From contig CADBFP010000021.1 in assembly GCA_902793995.1 (NCBI GenBank), positions 1 to 32,346 on the forward strand: 32,346 bases of DNA, written 5' to 3'. The DNA is from an uncultured Lachnospiraceae bacterium (GTDB taxonomy: Bacteria > Bacillota > Clostridia > Lachnospirales > Lachnospiraceae). Position 1 is the first letter of the stretch. Every line of letters starts with the position of its first letter. The position numbers and the translations under genes are program-made. Positions 13,570 through 20,802 of the stretch are shown here, in pieces. The notes beneath the pieces were generated by a model, which was given only the letters and a program-made list of their open reading frames with translations, ran no database searches and was not told the origin of the DNA.

Positions 13570-14300
13570 TTGAAATCCTCCGATGTAATGTTTGTGTTTT
13601 CACTGAGATAATCCCGTATTGTTTTCTCGATTCCCCTGCGCCGGGCGTATCGAAACATCTTTGCCTGATTGATGTTGTATTTCTTAAAGGCGGTCTCGAA
13701 TATGGCCGGATATTCCGAACGGGAAACAATGGCCCCCGAGATTCCCCGCCCAAACAGATCCACCAGTATTTTTTCAAGAGAAGCCTGATGATAGCTGCCA
13801 AAAGCCGGAGGGGCTTCCGAAATGAGCCTTCGGACAAGGATGGTCTCCTGTCCGGCGTACTTAAAGTATTCATCTACACCAGGGTTAAGAAGCACATGGG
13901 GGTATTTCTCAAAAAGCAGGTTAAAAATGCTTTCCTCCTGCTTGTCTTCCACTTCAATGAAAACAGTATTCCTGGCCAGCTGATGATTCACAAACTCGTT
14001 CATCTGATAAAGCTCCCAGATCTGAAAATCCACCAGGGGAAATTCCTTGCGGACAACTGAAGAGATTTCCTTTGCCGTATCAGACAGATCATAAGCGTAG
14101 TTTTTCTTTCCGGCAACATCATAATGCCCTTTGGATGTGCGGATGATTTCACCGGACTCACACAATTGTTTCAGTAAATGATAGACTGTTGAGCGTCCGA
14201 CCCCTGGATATTTTTGGCGTAGCATATCCGCAAACGCACCTGTGGTGAAGGAAGAATGCGCTTTGATATAAGCTTTCACAGCAGTTTTCAGAATAATCAC
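13566..14300 (-). CDS. AbiEi-type antitoxin partner of AbiEii
   Basis: A protein of about 244 residues encoded directly upstream of the AbiEii toxin. The N-terminus is a winged helix (HSSFTTGAFADMLRQKYPGV, GRSTVYHLLKQLCESGEIIR) followed by a large alpha/beta domain ending in QAKMFRYARRRGIEKTIRDY. It fits the role of AbiEi antitoxin and autorepressor, although its domain differs from the AbiEi-like protein at 11336-11917. The start is uncertain: TTG at 14342 lies inside an inverted repeat at the predicted start of transcription and has no ribosome site. GTG at 14300 abuts AGGGGG. CTG at 14291 or GTG at 14279 are possible because the AGGGGGGTGATT match to 16S rRNA would place initiation just downstream. 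The stop overlaps the toxin ATG. Confidence 0.82.
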   Translation of the reverse strand: MIILKTAVKAYIKAHSSFTTGAFADMLRQKYPGVGRSTVYHLLKQLCESGEIIRTSKGHYDVAGKKNYAYDLSDTAKEISSVVRKEFPLVDFQIWELYQMNEFVNHQLARNTVFIEVEDKQEESIFNLLFEKYPHVLLNPGVDEYFKYAGQETILVRRLISEAPPAFGSYHQASLEKILVDLFGRGISGAIVSRSEYPAIFETAFKKYNINQAKMFRYARRRGIEKTIRDYLSENTNITSEDFK

Positions 14301-14310
14301 CCCCCTATTG

Positions 14311-14382
14311 GACTTTTGGCAAGTTTTAGTTGTTATTGCCAAAAGTCTAATTGAGTATATAACAAGATTCGGAGTTAGTCAA
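14311..14382 (-). promoter_or_regulatory. Promoter and operator of the AbiE operon
   Basis: TTGACT (14382-14377), 17 bases, TATACT (14359-14354) form a minus-strand promoter. Immediately downstream, GACTTTTGGCAA (14311-14322) and its exact reverse complement (14336-14347) form a 12-bp inverted repeat with a 13-base spacer, covering the likely start point and leader. A site here would block initiation and could also fold in the mRNA next to the ribosome site. It is unrelated in sequence to the operators of the other cassette. Confidence 0.7.
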
Positions 14383-14474
14383 TGATTTTTCTGAATCAGA
14401 TATTGGGAGAGGATTTGTTTCCATCGCTATTGGTGAAGAATGAAATATCTCGCCCCGCAGGGGCGAATTATATT

Positions 14475-14516
14475 GAAAAGGGGCGTTCCATCTTACGATG
14501 TGAACCGCCCCTTTTC
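14475..14516 (-). terminator. Terminator downstream of tRNA-Ala
   Basis: GAAAAGGGGCG (14475-14485) pairs perfectly with CGCCCCTTTTC (14506-14516), with inner pairing around a TTAC loop. It starts 2 bases after the tRNA 3' end. It is part of the inserted cassette end, replacing the native terminator now at 9982-10004. A CGCCCC-GCA-GGGGCG hairpin lies just beyond (14451-14465). Confidence 0.8.
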
Positions 14517-14538
14517 ATGGAGCATAGGGGGATCGAAC
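14509..14538 (-). other. Inner attachment site overlapping the tRNA-Ala 3' end
   Basis: These 30 bases recur exactly at 12325-12354, and 19 of them at 10013-10031. The copy restores the intact tRNA gene, as expected when an element integrates into a tRNA 3' end through a tyrosine recombinase. Confidence 0.85.
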
Positions 14539-14590
14539 CCCTGACCTCCAGATTGCGAACCTGGCGCTCTCCCAGCTGAGCTAATACCCC
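14518..14590 (-). tRNA. tRNA-Ala, anticodon CGC
   Basis: A 73-base cloverleaf on the minus strand: acceptor GGGGTAT/ATGCTCC, D arm GCTC...GAGC, anticodon stem CCAGG/TCTGG with loop TTCGCAA (anticodon CGC), and T arm AGGGG-TTCGATC-CCCCT. The G3:U70 wobble pair that identifies alanine tRNAs is present, and the discriminator is A. CCA is not encoded. The 3' end is the insertion site of two accessory cassettes. Confidence 0.95.
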
Positions 14591-14602
14591 GAAGCAAGGG
14601 TC

Positions 14603-14630
14603 ATTATAGCATTTTTCCGGAAAAGTGCAA
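14603..14630 (-). promoter_or_regulatory. Promoter of tRNA-Ala
   Basis: Minus strand TTGCAC (14630-14625), 16 bases, TATAAT (14608-14603), ending 12 bases before the tRNA 5' end. Confidence 0.75.
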
Positions 14631-14657
14631 GAGTTTCGAAAAAGATTTTTGCAGGAA

Positions 14658-14686
14658 TTGAAAAAAAGGAGGCGCGGTTGTATAGT
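14658..14686 (+). promoter_or_regulatory. Promoter of the ROK kinase gene
   Basis: TTGAAA (14658-14663), 17 bases, TATAGT (14681-14686), 46 bases before the ATG. It is divergent from the tRNA promoter. Confidence 0.6.
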
Positions 14687-14732
14687 GGAAGGGTCGGAAA
14701 TGACAACTCTTAAAGAAAGAAGATGAGTGACT

Positions 14733-15701
14733 ATGCATTACCTGGCAGTGGATATAGGCGGCACCGCCGTGAAGGTGGGGCTGGTTTCGGCTACAGGAGG
14801 CGTGCTGAACAAAGCATCTTACCCCGCTGATTTTGACGGCTATAAAACCCCCTTGCAGGAGACCGCCTTAAAAGGAGCGGAGGAATTTGTTCGCCGGATG
14901 GCGGAGGCGAAGGGGGGTGGGGAAGGCGCCATGAAGCAGATGGTCAAGGCCCTGGAACTGCAAGGCATCGGTATTTCTGCCACCTGCCTTATTGATACGG
15001 TGAAAGGAAGGGTGGCGGGAGCCCATATTCCCAATTATCAGGGGGCAGAGTTAAAAAAGCATTTTGAAGAGACTTTCGGACTGGAAACCCGGGTGATTAA
15101 TGACGCCAACAGCGCCGCCTTGGCGGAGTTGTGGACAGGCAGTTTAAAGGGCTGCAAAAACGGCATTTTGCTGACCATCGGCACCGGTATCGGCGGCGGC
15201 ATTATTGCGGACAGCAAGCTGCTTTCCGGCGCCCACGGCTTTGCCGGAGAAGTGGGGCATATGTCCATTAAGAAGGACGGTCCCCTGGCGGCTTACGGAA
15301 ACCGGGGCGGCTATGAGGAATATGCCTCCACGAAAGCATTGCTGCGCCGGGTGGAAGAGCGCCTGATGGAAGAGGGCCTTCCCCTGCCGGAGGAGGGCTT
15401 AAGCGGCCACTGGGTCTTTGAGCAAGCGGACAGAGGCGATGCCCTGATGGAGCAGATTCTGAGCGAGTGGATTGAGGATTTGATGGTGGGAATCGAAAAC
15501 CTGGTTTACATATTCGACCCGGAACGGGTGGTGCTGGGGGGCGGTGTCAGCGCCCAGGAAAAATGGCTCATTAAGCCCCTGGAGGAGCGCCTGCATAAAA
15601 AGTTGATGCACGCTTATCAGGAACATATCCGGGTGCTTCCGGCCACGCACCTGAACGATGCCGGCCTGATCGGGGCGGTCTATTCCTTTGCGGAAGGATA
15701 A
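14733..15701 (+). CDS. ROK-family sugar kinase
   Basis: A 322-residue kinase of the ROK family, which phosphorylates hexoses such as glucose, fructose, N-acetylmannosamine or beta-glucosides using ATP. Residues 7-11 are DIGGT of the phosphate-1 motif; the middle has NDANSAALAELW with the catalytic Asp, LLTIGTGIGGGII (phosphate-2) and GFAGEVGHMSI. The zinc-binding CxCGxxGCxE motif of many ROK kinases is replaced by AAYGNRGGYEEYAS, so the cysteines are missing; zinc-free relatives of this sort occur in Firmicutes. The C-terminal adenosine motif VVLGGGVSAQ is present. ATG 14733 is chosen; an in-frame GTG lies two codons upstream. It seems monocistronic. The exact sugar cannot be told. Confidence 0.88.
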   Translation: MHYLAVDIGGTAVKVGLVSATGGVLNKASYPADFDGYKTPLQETALKGAEEFVRRMAEAKGGGEGAMKQMVKALELQGIGISATCLIDTVKGRVAGAHIPNYQGAELKKHFEETFGLETRVINDANSAALAELWTGSLKGCKNGILLTIGTGIGGGIIADSKLLSGAHGFAGEVGHMSIKKDGPLAAYGNRGGYEEYASTKALLRRVEERLMEEGLPLPEEGLSGHWVFEQADRGDALMEQILSEWIEDLMVGIENLVYIFDPERVVLGGGVSAQEKWLIKPLEERLHKKLMHAYQEHIRVLPATHLNDAGLIGAVYSFAEG

Positions 15702-15726
15702 GAAATAACAAAACAATACCAAAATC

Positions 15727-15809
15727 TGCGAATGATTTGCAAATTGCTTGACAAAGGCGGCGGCCTGTGTTAGATTGATTTGCGAATTATTCGCATTTTT
15801 TGTGCGAAT
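15727..15809 (+). promoter_or_regulatory. Zinc operon promoter with two Fur-superfamily 7-1-7 boxes
   Basis: TTGACA (15748-15753), 17 bases, TAGATT (15771-15776) is the promoter. Box 1 is TGCGAAT-G-ATTTGCA (15727-15741), just upstream of the -35. Box 2 is the perfect TGCGAAT-T-ATTCGCA (15781-15795), at the start point. A half-site TGCGAAT follows at 15803-15809. The 7-1-7 layout is that of Fur, PerR and Zur boxes in Firmicutes; here Zur-type autoregulation of the zinc operon is the natural reading. Confidence 0.8.
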
Positions 15810-15874
15810 CCCCCCCTCCCATCTTATCCTGCGGAGGGTTGAGGGATCATTTACAAGCATACGAAAGGACAATC

Positions 15875-16321
15875 ATGGCAGCATATCAAACAAAACAGCG
15901 GCGGATCCTCCAATCCTTCCTGGCGGATCACCCGGATGAAAGCCTTTCGGCGGCGGATATTGCGGCGGCCCTGTCAGCTCAATCCATCAGCATCAGTGCA
16001 GTGTACCGGAATCTGACGGCTCTGGAGCAGGAAGGGCGGATCCGGCGGGTGGCCAAAAGCGGCAGCCGGGAAGTGTTGTATCAATTTGTGGATACGGAAG
16101 ATTGCCGGGAGCATTTGCACCTTTTGTGCAAGGGCTGCGGCGCCACTTATCACATGAATAAAGAGGACGCAGACAATCTTATCAGAATGCTGGCAGTCCA
16201 TGAACAGTTTGCCGTAGACCGGAATGATACGGTGCTCTACGGTACCTGCGAGGCATGCCAAATCAAGGAAAGGATACGGACCAATCATGGACGGGACAAA
16301 GAACAGAAAAGCACTGAATAA
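15875..16321 (+). CDS. zur: Fur-family metalloregulator, probably Zur
   Basis: A 148-residue Fur-superfamily repressor. The N-terminal winged helix includes SAADIAAALSAQSISISAVYRNLTALEQEG (about residues 25-54), with the SAVYRNL recognition helix. The C-terminal dimer domain holds structural zinc cysteines as CKGC (85, 88) and CEAC (125, 128), plus His80 and His82 in REHLHLL. ATG 15875 has AAAGGA 5 bases upstream; the frame opens earlier, at 15800, but the region before is promoter. It is the first gene of the znuACB operon and is preceded by two 7-1-7 boxes, so a zinc-sensing role is much more likely than iron or peroxide sensing, though specificity cannot be proven from sequence. Confidence 0.88.
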   Translation: MAAYQTKQRRILQSFLADHPDESLSAADIAAALSAQSISISAVYRNLTALEQEGRIRRVAKSGSREVLYQFVDTEDCREHLHLLCKGCGATYHMNKEDADNLIRMLAVHEQFAVDRNDTVLYGTCEACQIKERIRTNHGRDKEQKSTE

Positions 16322-17321
16322 GAAAATGCGGCGGGCCCTGCCCCTCCTGTTGGCCCTTTTGCTTGTACTTCCTATGTCGGCCTGCGGCAGCGGAGAGAAG
16401 AAAAATATCAAGGTGGTCACCACCATTTTCCCCCTTTATGACTGGGTGCGGAATCTCTGGCCCGGGGATGGCAAGGAGATGGAGTGCGTGCTTCTGCAGG
16501 ACAGCGGCGTGGATCTCCACAGCTACCAGCCCACGGTGTCGGATATGGGGCAGATTGCCGCCTGTGATCTCTTCATTTATGTGGGCGGGGAGTCGGACGA
16601 ATGGGTGGAGGACGCCGTGAAAAACCAGACCAATCCCAAGCGGATTTGCCTTAATTTGCTGGATGTCCTGGGGGATGCCGCCCTGGAAGAAGAGCATAAG
16701 GAAGGCATGCAGGAAGATCATGAGCATGAATCCGAGGAGCACGAGTCCGAAGAGCACGAATCCGGGGAGCATGAGCACGAAGAGGAAAAGGATGAGCATA
16801 TCTGGCTCTCTCTGAAAAATGCGGCGCTTTGCTGCCAGGCTATCCGGGATGCCTTAAAACAGCTGGTTCCGGAGCAGGCGGAAATCCTGGAAAAAGCTTG
16901 TGCCAGCTATGGGCAGAAGCTGGAGGCCTTGCAGAAGGAATATGAGGCGGCGGCGGCCGGCGCAGCCACCAAGACCCTTTTGTTCGGGGACCGCTTCCCC
17001 TTCCGCTATATGACGGCGGATCTGGGGCTGGATTATTACGCGGCTTTTGTGGGCTGCTCCGCGGAAACGGAGGCCAGCTTTGAGACAGTGATCTTCCTGG
17101 CTAAAAAACTGGACGAGCTGGGGCTTAAAGTGGTGCTGCGGACGGAAGGGGGCAATCAGAAACTGGCGCAAACCATCATCGATGCCTCGGAAGGGAAGAG
17201 TCAAAAAGTCCTGGTGCTGAATTCGCTGCAGTCGGTCACAGGTGAGGCAGTAAAGCAAGGCGCCACTTACCTGGGCATTATGAAGGAGAATCTGGAAGTA
17301 TTAAAGGAAGCGTTGAAATAG
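16287..17321 (+). CDS. znuA: Zinc ABC transporter substrate-binding lipoprotein
   Basis: A 344-residue lipoprotein of the ZnuA/AdcA cluster 9 type. The signal peptide (to residue 32) ends with the lipobox MSAC; Cys33 is lipidated. Metal ligands expected for zinc binders are His78 (in VDLHSYQPT) and His171 (in DEHIWLS). Between them is a His/Glu-rich loop (about 137-168, repeated HESEE units) that gathers zinc. The third usual histidine is replaced: the sequence reads LFGDRFPFRY with Asp235. This variant, with FGDRFPF and GCSAETEAS, recurs in clostridial proteins as I recall them. ATG 16287 overlaps the zur end by 35 bases; ATG 16326, 5 bases after the zur stop, is an alternative start that also gives a full signal peptide. 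Confidence 0.92.
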   Translation: MDGTKNRKALNKKMRRALPLLLALLLVLPMSACGSGEKKNIKVVTTIFPLYDWVRNLWPGDGKEMECVLLQDSGVDLHSYQPTVSDMGQIAACDLFIYVGGESDEWVEDAVKNQTNPKRICLNLLDVLGDAALEEEHKEGMQEDHEHESEEHESEEHESGEHEHEEEKDEHIWLSLKNAALCCQAIRDALKQLVPEQAEILEKACASYGQKLEALQKEYEAAAAGAATKTLLFGDRFPFRYMTADLGLDYYAAFVGCSAETEASFETVIFLAKKLDELGLKVVLRTEGGNQKLAQTIIDASEGKSQKVLVLNSLQSVTGEAVKQGATYLGIMKENLEVLKEALK

Positions 17322-17332
17322 AGGAATAGGAT

Positions 17333-18037
17333 ATGTCATTGCTCATTTGCGAAAATGCCTCTTTGGGCTACGAAGGCCGGCCCATTGTGCAGAACTTAAG
17401 TTTTACGGTGGAAGAAGGAGATTATCTCTGCGTGGTAGGAGAAAACGGCTCCGGCAAGTCCACTTTGATGAAGACCATTTTGGGCCTGACGCCCCCCTTA
17501 AAGGGCAGTATCAAAACCGGGGACGGCCTAAAAGCCAATGAAATAGGTTATCTGCCCCAGCAGACTCCCGTCCAGCGGGATTTCCCCGCAACGGTGCGGG
17601 AAATTGTCCGCTCTGGCTGCCAGAACCGCATGGGGCTGAAACCCTTTTACAGCAAAGAGGATAAGGCCCGGGCGGAAGAGAATATCCGCCGGATGGGGCT
17701 GGAGGAACTGGCGGGCCGTTGCTACCGGGAGCTTTCCGGGGGACAGCAGCAGCGGGTGCTTCTGGCCCGGGCTCTTTGCGCCACGGGACGGTTGCTGCTG
17801 CTGGACGAGCCGGTGGCGGGACTGGATCCCAAGGTAACGGCGGAATTATATCAATTGATTGCGGACTTAAACCGCAAGGATGGCATTACCATCATTATGA
17901 TTTCCCATGATTTGAACGCAGCTTTGGCTTATGCCAGCAAGGTGCTGCATGTGGGCCATCATCTCTTCTTCGGAAGCAAAGAGGCTTATCTGGACAGCGA
18001 AGCCCTAAGCGGATTAAACCGGGAGGTGACAGCATGA
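17333..18037 (+). CDS. znuC: Zinc ABC transporter ATP-binding protein
   Basis: A 234-residue ATPase. Walker A is GENGSGKS at 36-43, the Q-loop is in EIGYLPQQTPVQRDFPATV, the signature is LSGGQQQRVLLARAL, Walker B is LLLLDEPVAGLD, and the switch histidine is in MISHDL. The FPATVREIV segment is typical of ZnuC/AdcC. ATG 17333 lies 11 bases after the znuA stop with a GAGGAATAGG ribosome site. Its last 4 bases overlap the permease start (ATGA), so the subunits are made together. It drives zinc uptake through ZnuB. Confidence 0.94.
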   Translation: MSLLICENASLGYEGRPIVQNLSFTVEEGDYLCVVGENGSGKSTLMKTILGLTPPLKGSIKTGDGLKANEIGYLPQQTPVQRDFPATVREIVRSGCQNRMGLKPFYSKEDKARAEENIRRMGLEELAGRCYRELSGGQQQRVLLARALCATGRLLLLDEPVAGLDPKVTAELYQLIADLNRKDGITIIMISHDLNAALAYASKVLHVGHHLFFGSKEAYLDSEALSGLNREVTA

Positions 18038-18876
18038 ACGGCATATTTGATAAATTAGCGGCGTCTCTGGAGTTTCCTTTTGTACGCTATGCCCTGATTG
18101 TAGGAACCTTGATTGCCCTTTGTTCTTCCCTTTTCGGCGTGACCCTGGTGTTAAAACGCTTTTCCTTCATCGGAGATGGCCTCTCTCATGTGGCTTTCGG
18201 GGCCATGGCCATTGCCATGATTTTGAGGCTCACCAATGAAATGCCCCTGGTGCTGGTGCTGACTATCATCAGCGCGGTGCTGCTTTTGAGAACCGGCCAG
18301 AATACAAAAATCCGGGGTGATGCCGCCGTGGCTATGGTGTCCGTGGGAGCTCTGGCTTTGGGTTATTTGCTGATGAATCTTTTCCCGACTTCCAGTAATT
18401 TGTCCGGAGATGTGTGCTCCACCCTTTTTGGTGCTTTCTCCATTTTGACCCTGTCTCAGACGGAGGTGTGGCTCAGCGTGGCCCTGTCTCTTTTGGTGGT
18501 GGGACTTTTTGTGTTTTTCTATAACAAGATTTTTGCCGTGACCTTCGATGAGAACTTTTCCCGGGCCACGGGGGTGAATGCTCCCGGCTATAATTTGCTG
18601 ATTGCGGTGATTGTGGCGGTAATTATCGTGCTGGCCATGAATCTGGTGGGATCCCTCTTGATTTCCGCTCTGATTATTTTCCCGGCATTGTCCGCCATGC
18701 GGGTGTATAAAAGTTTTCTGTCGGTGACTATCTGTGCGGCGGTAGTCTCCGTGATTTGCGCTGTTTTGGGGATGCTGATTGCCATTGTGGCGGACACGCC
18801 CGTGGGGTCCACCATTGTGGCGGTGAATATTGCGGCCTTTTTGAGCTTTGCCCTGGCGGGGAAGCTGAAGGGATAA
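18034..18876 (+). CDS. znuB: Zinc ABC transporter permease
   Basis: A 280-residue ABC-3 family permease with about eight to nine membrane helices. The GDGLSHVAFGAMAIA segment (about residues 47-61) is the conserved motif for contact with the ATPase and substrate path in ZnuB/MntB/AdcB proteins, and GSLLISALIIFPALSAM is the second conserved block (about 207-223). ATG 18034 overlaps the znuC stop. Zinc is the expected substrate because of the operon; manganese permeases have the same fold. Confidence 0.93.
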   Translation: MNGIFDKLAASLEFPFVRYALIVGTLIALCSSLFGVTLVLKRFSFIGDGLSHVAFGAMAIAMILRLTNEMPLVLVLTIISAVLLLRTGQNTKIRGDAAVAMVSVGALALGYLLMNLFPTSSNLSGDVCSTLFGAFSILTLSQTEVWLSVALSLLVVGLFVFFYNKIFAVTFDENFSRATGVNAPGYNLLIAVIVAVIIVLAMNLVGSLLISALIIFPALSAMRVYKSFLSVTICAAVVSVICAVLGMLIAIVADTPVGSTIVAVNIAAFLSFALAGKLKG

Positions 18877-18890
18877 GGGGTTAAGCATAT

Positions 18891-20288
18891 ATGATGTTTG
18901 GCAAACGAATGATGATCATCAGCCTGTGCCTGTGTTTGGCTTTCCTGACGGCCTGCCAGCAAACGCCGGCTTCTACAGCGGCGCCTCCAGACACCTCCGC
19001 AGCGCTGCCGGGCAGTACGGCAGAATTGGAAACGATGCCTCCTTCCGCCACAGCCAGGGAAAGCAGCGAAACGATGGAAGATAGCGAAACGGCTGCCAGG
19101 GAAGCGGCCGCGGAAACATCTGCTGCTGAAACATCTGAAGCCATATCCGCGGAGATGCCGGAAGAAACCACCCCGGAAAGCCGTGAAGAAAGCCAGGCGG
19201 AGTCCTCTGAACCGAAAAGGGAGACGGCGGAAACCACCGACTTATCCCATCTTCCCCCTATCAGTCCCCAAATGGGGAAAACAGAGATGGAGAATGGGTG
19301 GTACGAATCCTTTAATGAGGGGGAGGACACCCCTTGCTGGATAGAGGGATATACAGCGCGCACCGGCGGCTTTGCTTCCTATTTCCTGCAGCCCGGCGAC
19401 CGGATCGCCGTGCTTGCCCCCTCCACCCTATCTTCCTGGGGGGCGGTCAATGCGGTGGTCATAGGTCTGCAGAACTGGGGTTATGTGCCGGTGCCGGGGC
19501 AGTATGTTCTGGTTCCCGAACGCAGCCTTCGGAATTGCATAGATGATATGAGTTGGGCTCTTACAGATCCCTCCATTCGTGCTATTTTTTGTGTGCGGGG
19601 CGGTTATGGGGCCAGCGAGGTAATGGATGCCATTCCTTTGCAAATGGTTCGGGAGGCAAACAAACCCATTATCGGTTACAGCGATATTTCCGTCTTTCAT
19701 GCGGCCTGGTCCGTGGTGGGGCTGCCCAGCATCCACGGGGCCATGAATCGCAATTTTACCAATCTGGCGGCAGATTGTGTTTCGGTTATGCAGAATATGA
19801 TGAAAGGGCAAAGGCCACGCTATCATTGCTCGGGGTTTAAGGAGAATCTGCCCGGCTATGCAGAGGGCATTTTGATAGGGGGGAATCTGAGCACTGTGAC
19901 AGCCGTGCTAAATACGGAATACGACTGTACGGCTCTGCCGGAAGCTTATATTCTGTTTTTCGAAGAAATAGATGCGGATTTTGAGCAGGTTCACCGCCTT
20001 TTGACGGTGCTGAAGCACCACGGCGTATTGGATAGGGCGGCGGGGATTATCTTCGGCGAATGGATTAATGCGCCTGCGGAAAGCGAAACCTCTGACGGTG
20101 CCTCCCGGGGCGGGTACTACCGCTCTATGGCCAATATGATCCGCCGCTCCTTTTTCCCGGACGCAGATATCCCTATTGCCTTCGGCTTTCCCGCCGGTCA
20201 TGGGAATGTTAACTATCCCCTGCTGATGGGCGAAAAAGTCCGCCTGCAGGTAGGCGGAGAAGGGGTAAGCTTAGAGTGGATTGATTAA
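18891..20288 (+). CDS. S66-family LD-carboxypeptidase lipoprotein
   Basis: A 465-residue surface lipoprotein. A signal peptide ends at the lipobox LTAC (Cys22), followed by roughly 100 residues rich in Ser, Thr, Glu and Ala (about 23-130), a likely wall-spanning linker. The catalytic domain is S66 peptidase: GDRIAVLAPS, VRGGYGASEVMDAIP, nucleophile Ser264 in GYSD, Glu358 or Glu359 in FFEEID, and His437 in AGHGNVNYPL. LdcA enzymes cut the L-Lys (or DAP)-D-Ala bond of peptidoglycan tetrapeptides; MccF relatives hydrolyse microcin-like adenylates. Most LdcA lack a signal peptide and linker, so this one probably acts on the cell wall outside the membrane. It starts 14 bases after znuB and may be part of the zinc operon. 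Confidence 0.88.
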   Translation: MMFGKRMMIISLCLCLAFLTACQQTPASTAAPPDTSAALPGSTAELETMPPSATARESSETMEDSETAAREAAAETSAAETSEAISAEMPEETTPESREESQAESSEPKRETAETTDLSHLPPISPQMGKTEMENGWYESFNEGEDTPCWIEGYTARTGGFASYFLQPGDRIAVLAPSTLSSWGAVNAVVIGLQNWGYVPVPGQYVLVPERSLRNCIDDMSWALTDPSIRAIFCVRGGYGASEVMDAIPLQMVREANKPIIGYSDISVFHAAWSVVGLPSIHGAMNRNFTNLAADCVSVMQNMMKGQRPRYHCSGFKENLPGYAEGILIGGNLSTVTAVLNTEYDCTALPEAYILFFEEIDADFEQVHRLLTVLKHHGVLDRAAGIIFGEWINAPAESETSDGASRGGYYRSMANMIRRSFFPDADIPIAFGFPAGHGNVNYPLLMGEKVRLQVGGEGVSLEWID

Positions 20289-20306
20289 GGGGAACAGGCT
20301 AAGCCC

Positions 20307-20798
20307 TTACGGCCTTACCCACTCCGTAAAGCGGTAGCTGAGTCCGTTTTCCTTTTGGAGGGCGGATTTTTTATTTTCTTTCCAGCCTAAGTCTTTCAGA
20401 TTGGGGAAGAAGACCGTGGACTGGATTTCAGGCTTTTCTTTTACCCGGGTCACCAGGCAGCTGTCGCAGAAGGGCAGAAGCATTTGATAAATCTCTCCGC
20501 CGCCTATGACAAAGGGCTCCTCCTCTCCCAGAGCCGCCAGGAGTTCCTGAAGCTCCTGCAAATCATGGCAGACATAAATCCCGGGCCGGCGGAAGCGGCG
20601 ATCCCGGGTGAGGACGATGTTCCGGCGCTTGGGCAGCGGTTTGCCCCCGGGGAGGGATTCCAGGGTTTTGCGCCCCATAATCACCGTGTGGCCGGCGGTT
20701 TGCTCCTTGAAATACTTTAAATCCCCGGGAATGTGATAGAGCATGCCGGCACCGTCGCCGATGCCCCAGTCGGGGGAAACACATACAATGGATTTCAT
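20307..20798 (-). CDS. folA: Dihydrofolate reductase
   Basis: A 163-residue enzyme reducing dihydrofolate to tetrahydrofolate with NADPH. N-terminal MKSIVCVSPDWGIGDGAGML is the family start; the catalytic acid is Asp26 in YHIPGDLKYFKE, followed by TVIMGRKTLESLP (NADPH site), NIVLTRD and FVIGGGEIYQMLLP. ATG 20798 is 4 bases after the thyA stop, so the two are one transcription unit; thymidylate synthase produces the dihydrofolate that this enzyme recycles. The longer upstream frame to 20858 is not needed. It converges with the LD-carboxypeptidase gene, leaving an 18-base gap without an obvious terminator. Confidence 0.95.
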   Translation of the reverse strand: MKSIVCVSPDWGIGDGAGMLYHIPGDLKYFKEQTAGHTVIMGRKTLESLPGGKPLPKRRNIVLTRDRRFRRPGIYVCHDLQELQELLAALGEEEPFVIGGGEIYQMLLPFCDSCLVTRVKEKPEIQSTVFFPNLKDLGWKENKKSALQKENGLSYRFTEWVRP

Positions 20799-20802
20799 AG
20801 GC

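Noticed and set aside
14382-14579. 65-codon open frame across the tRNA-Ala gene
   Set aside because: It reads through the tRNA antisense strand; such frames are a common annotation artefact.
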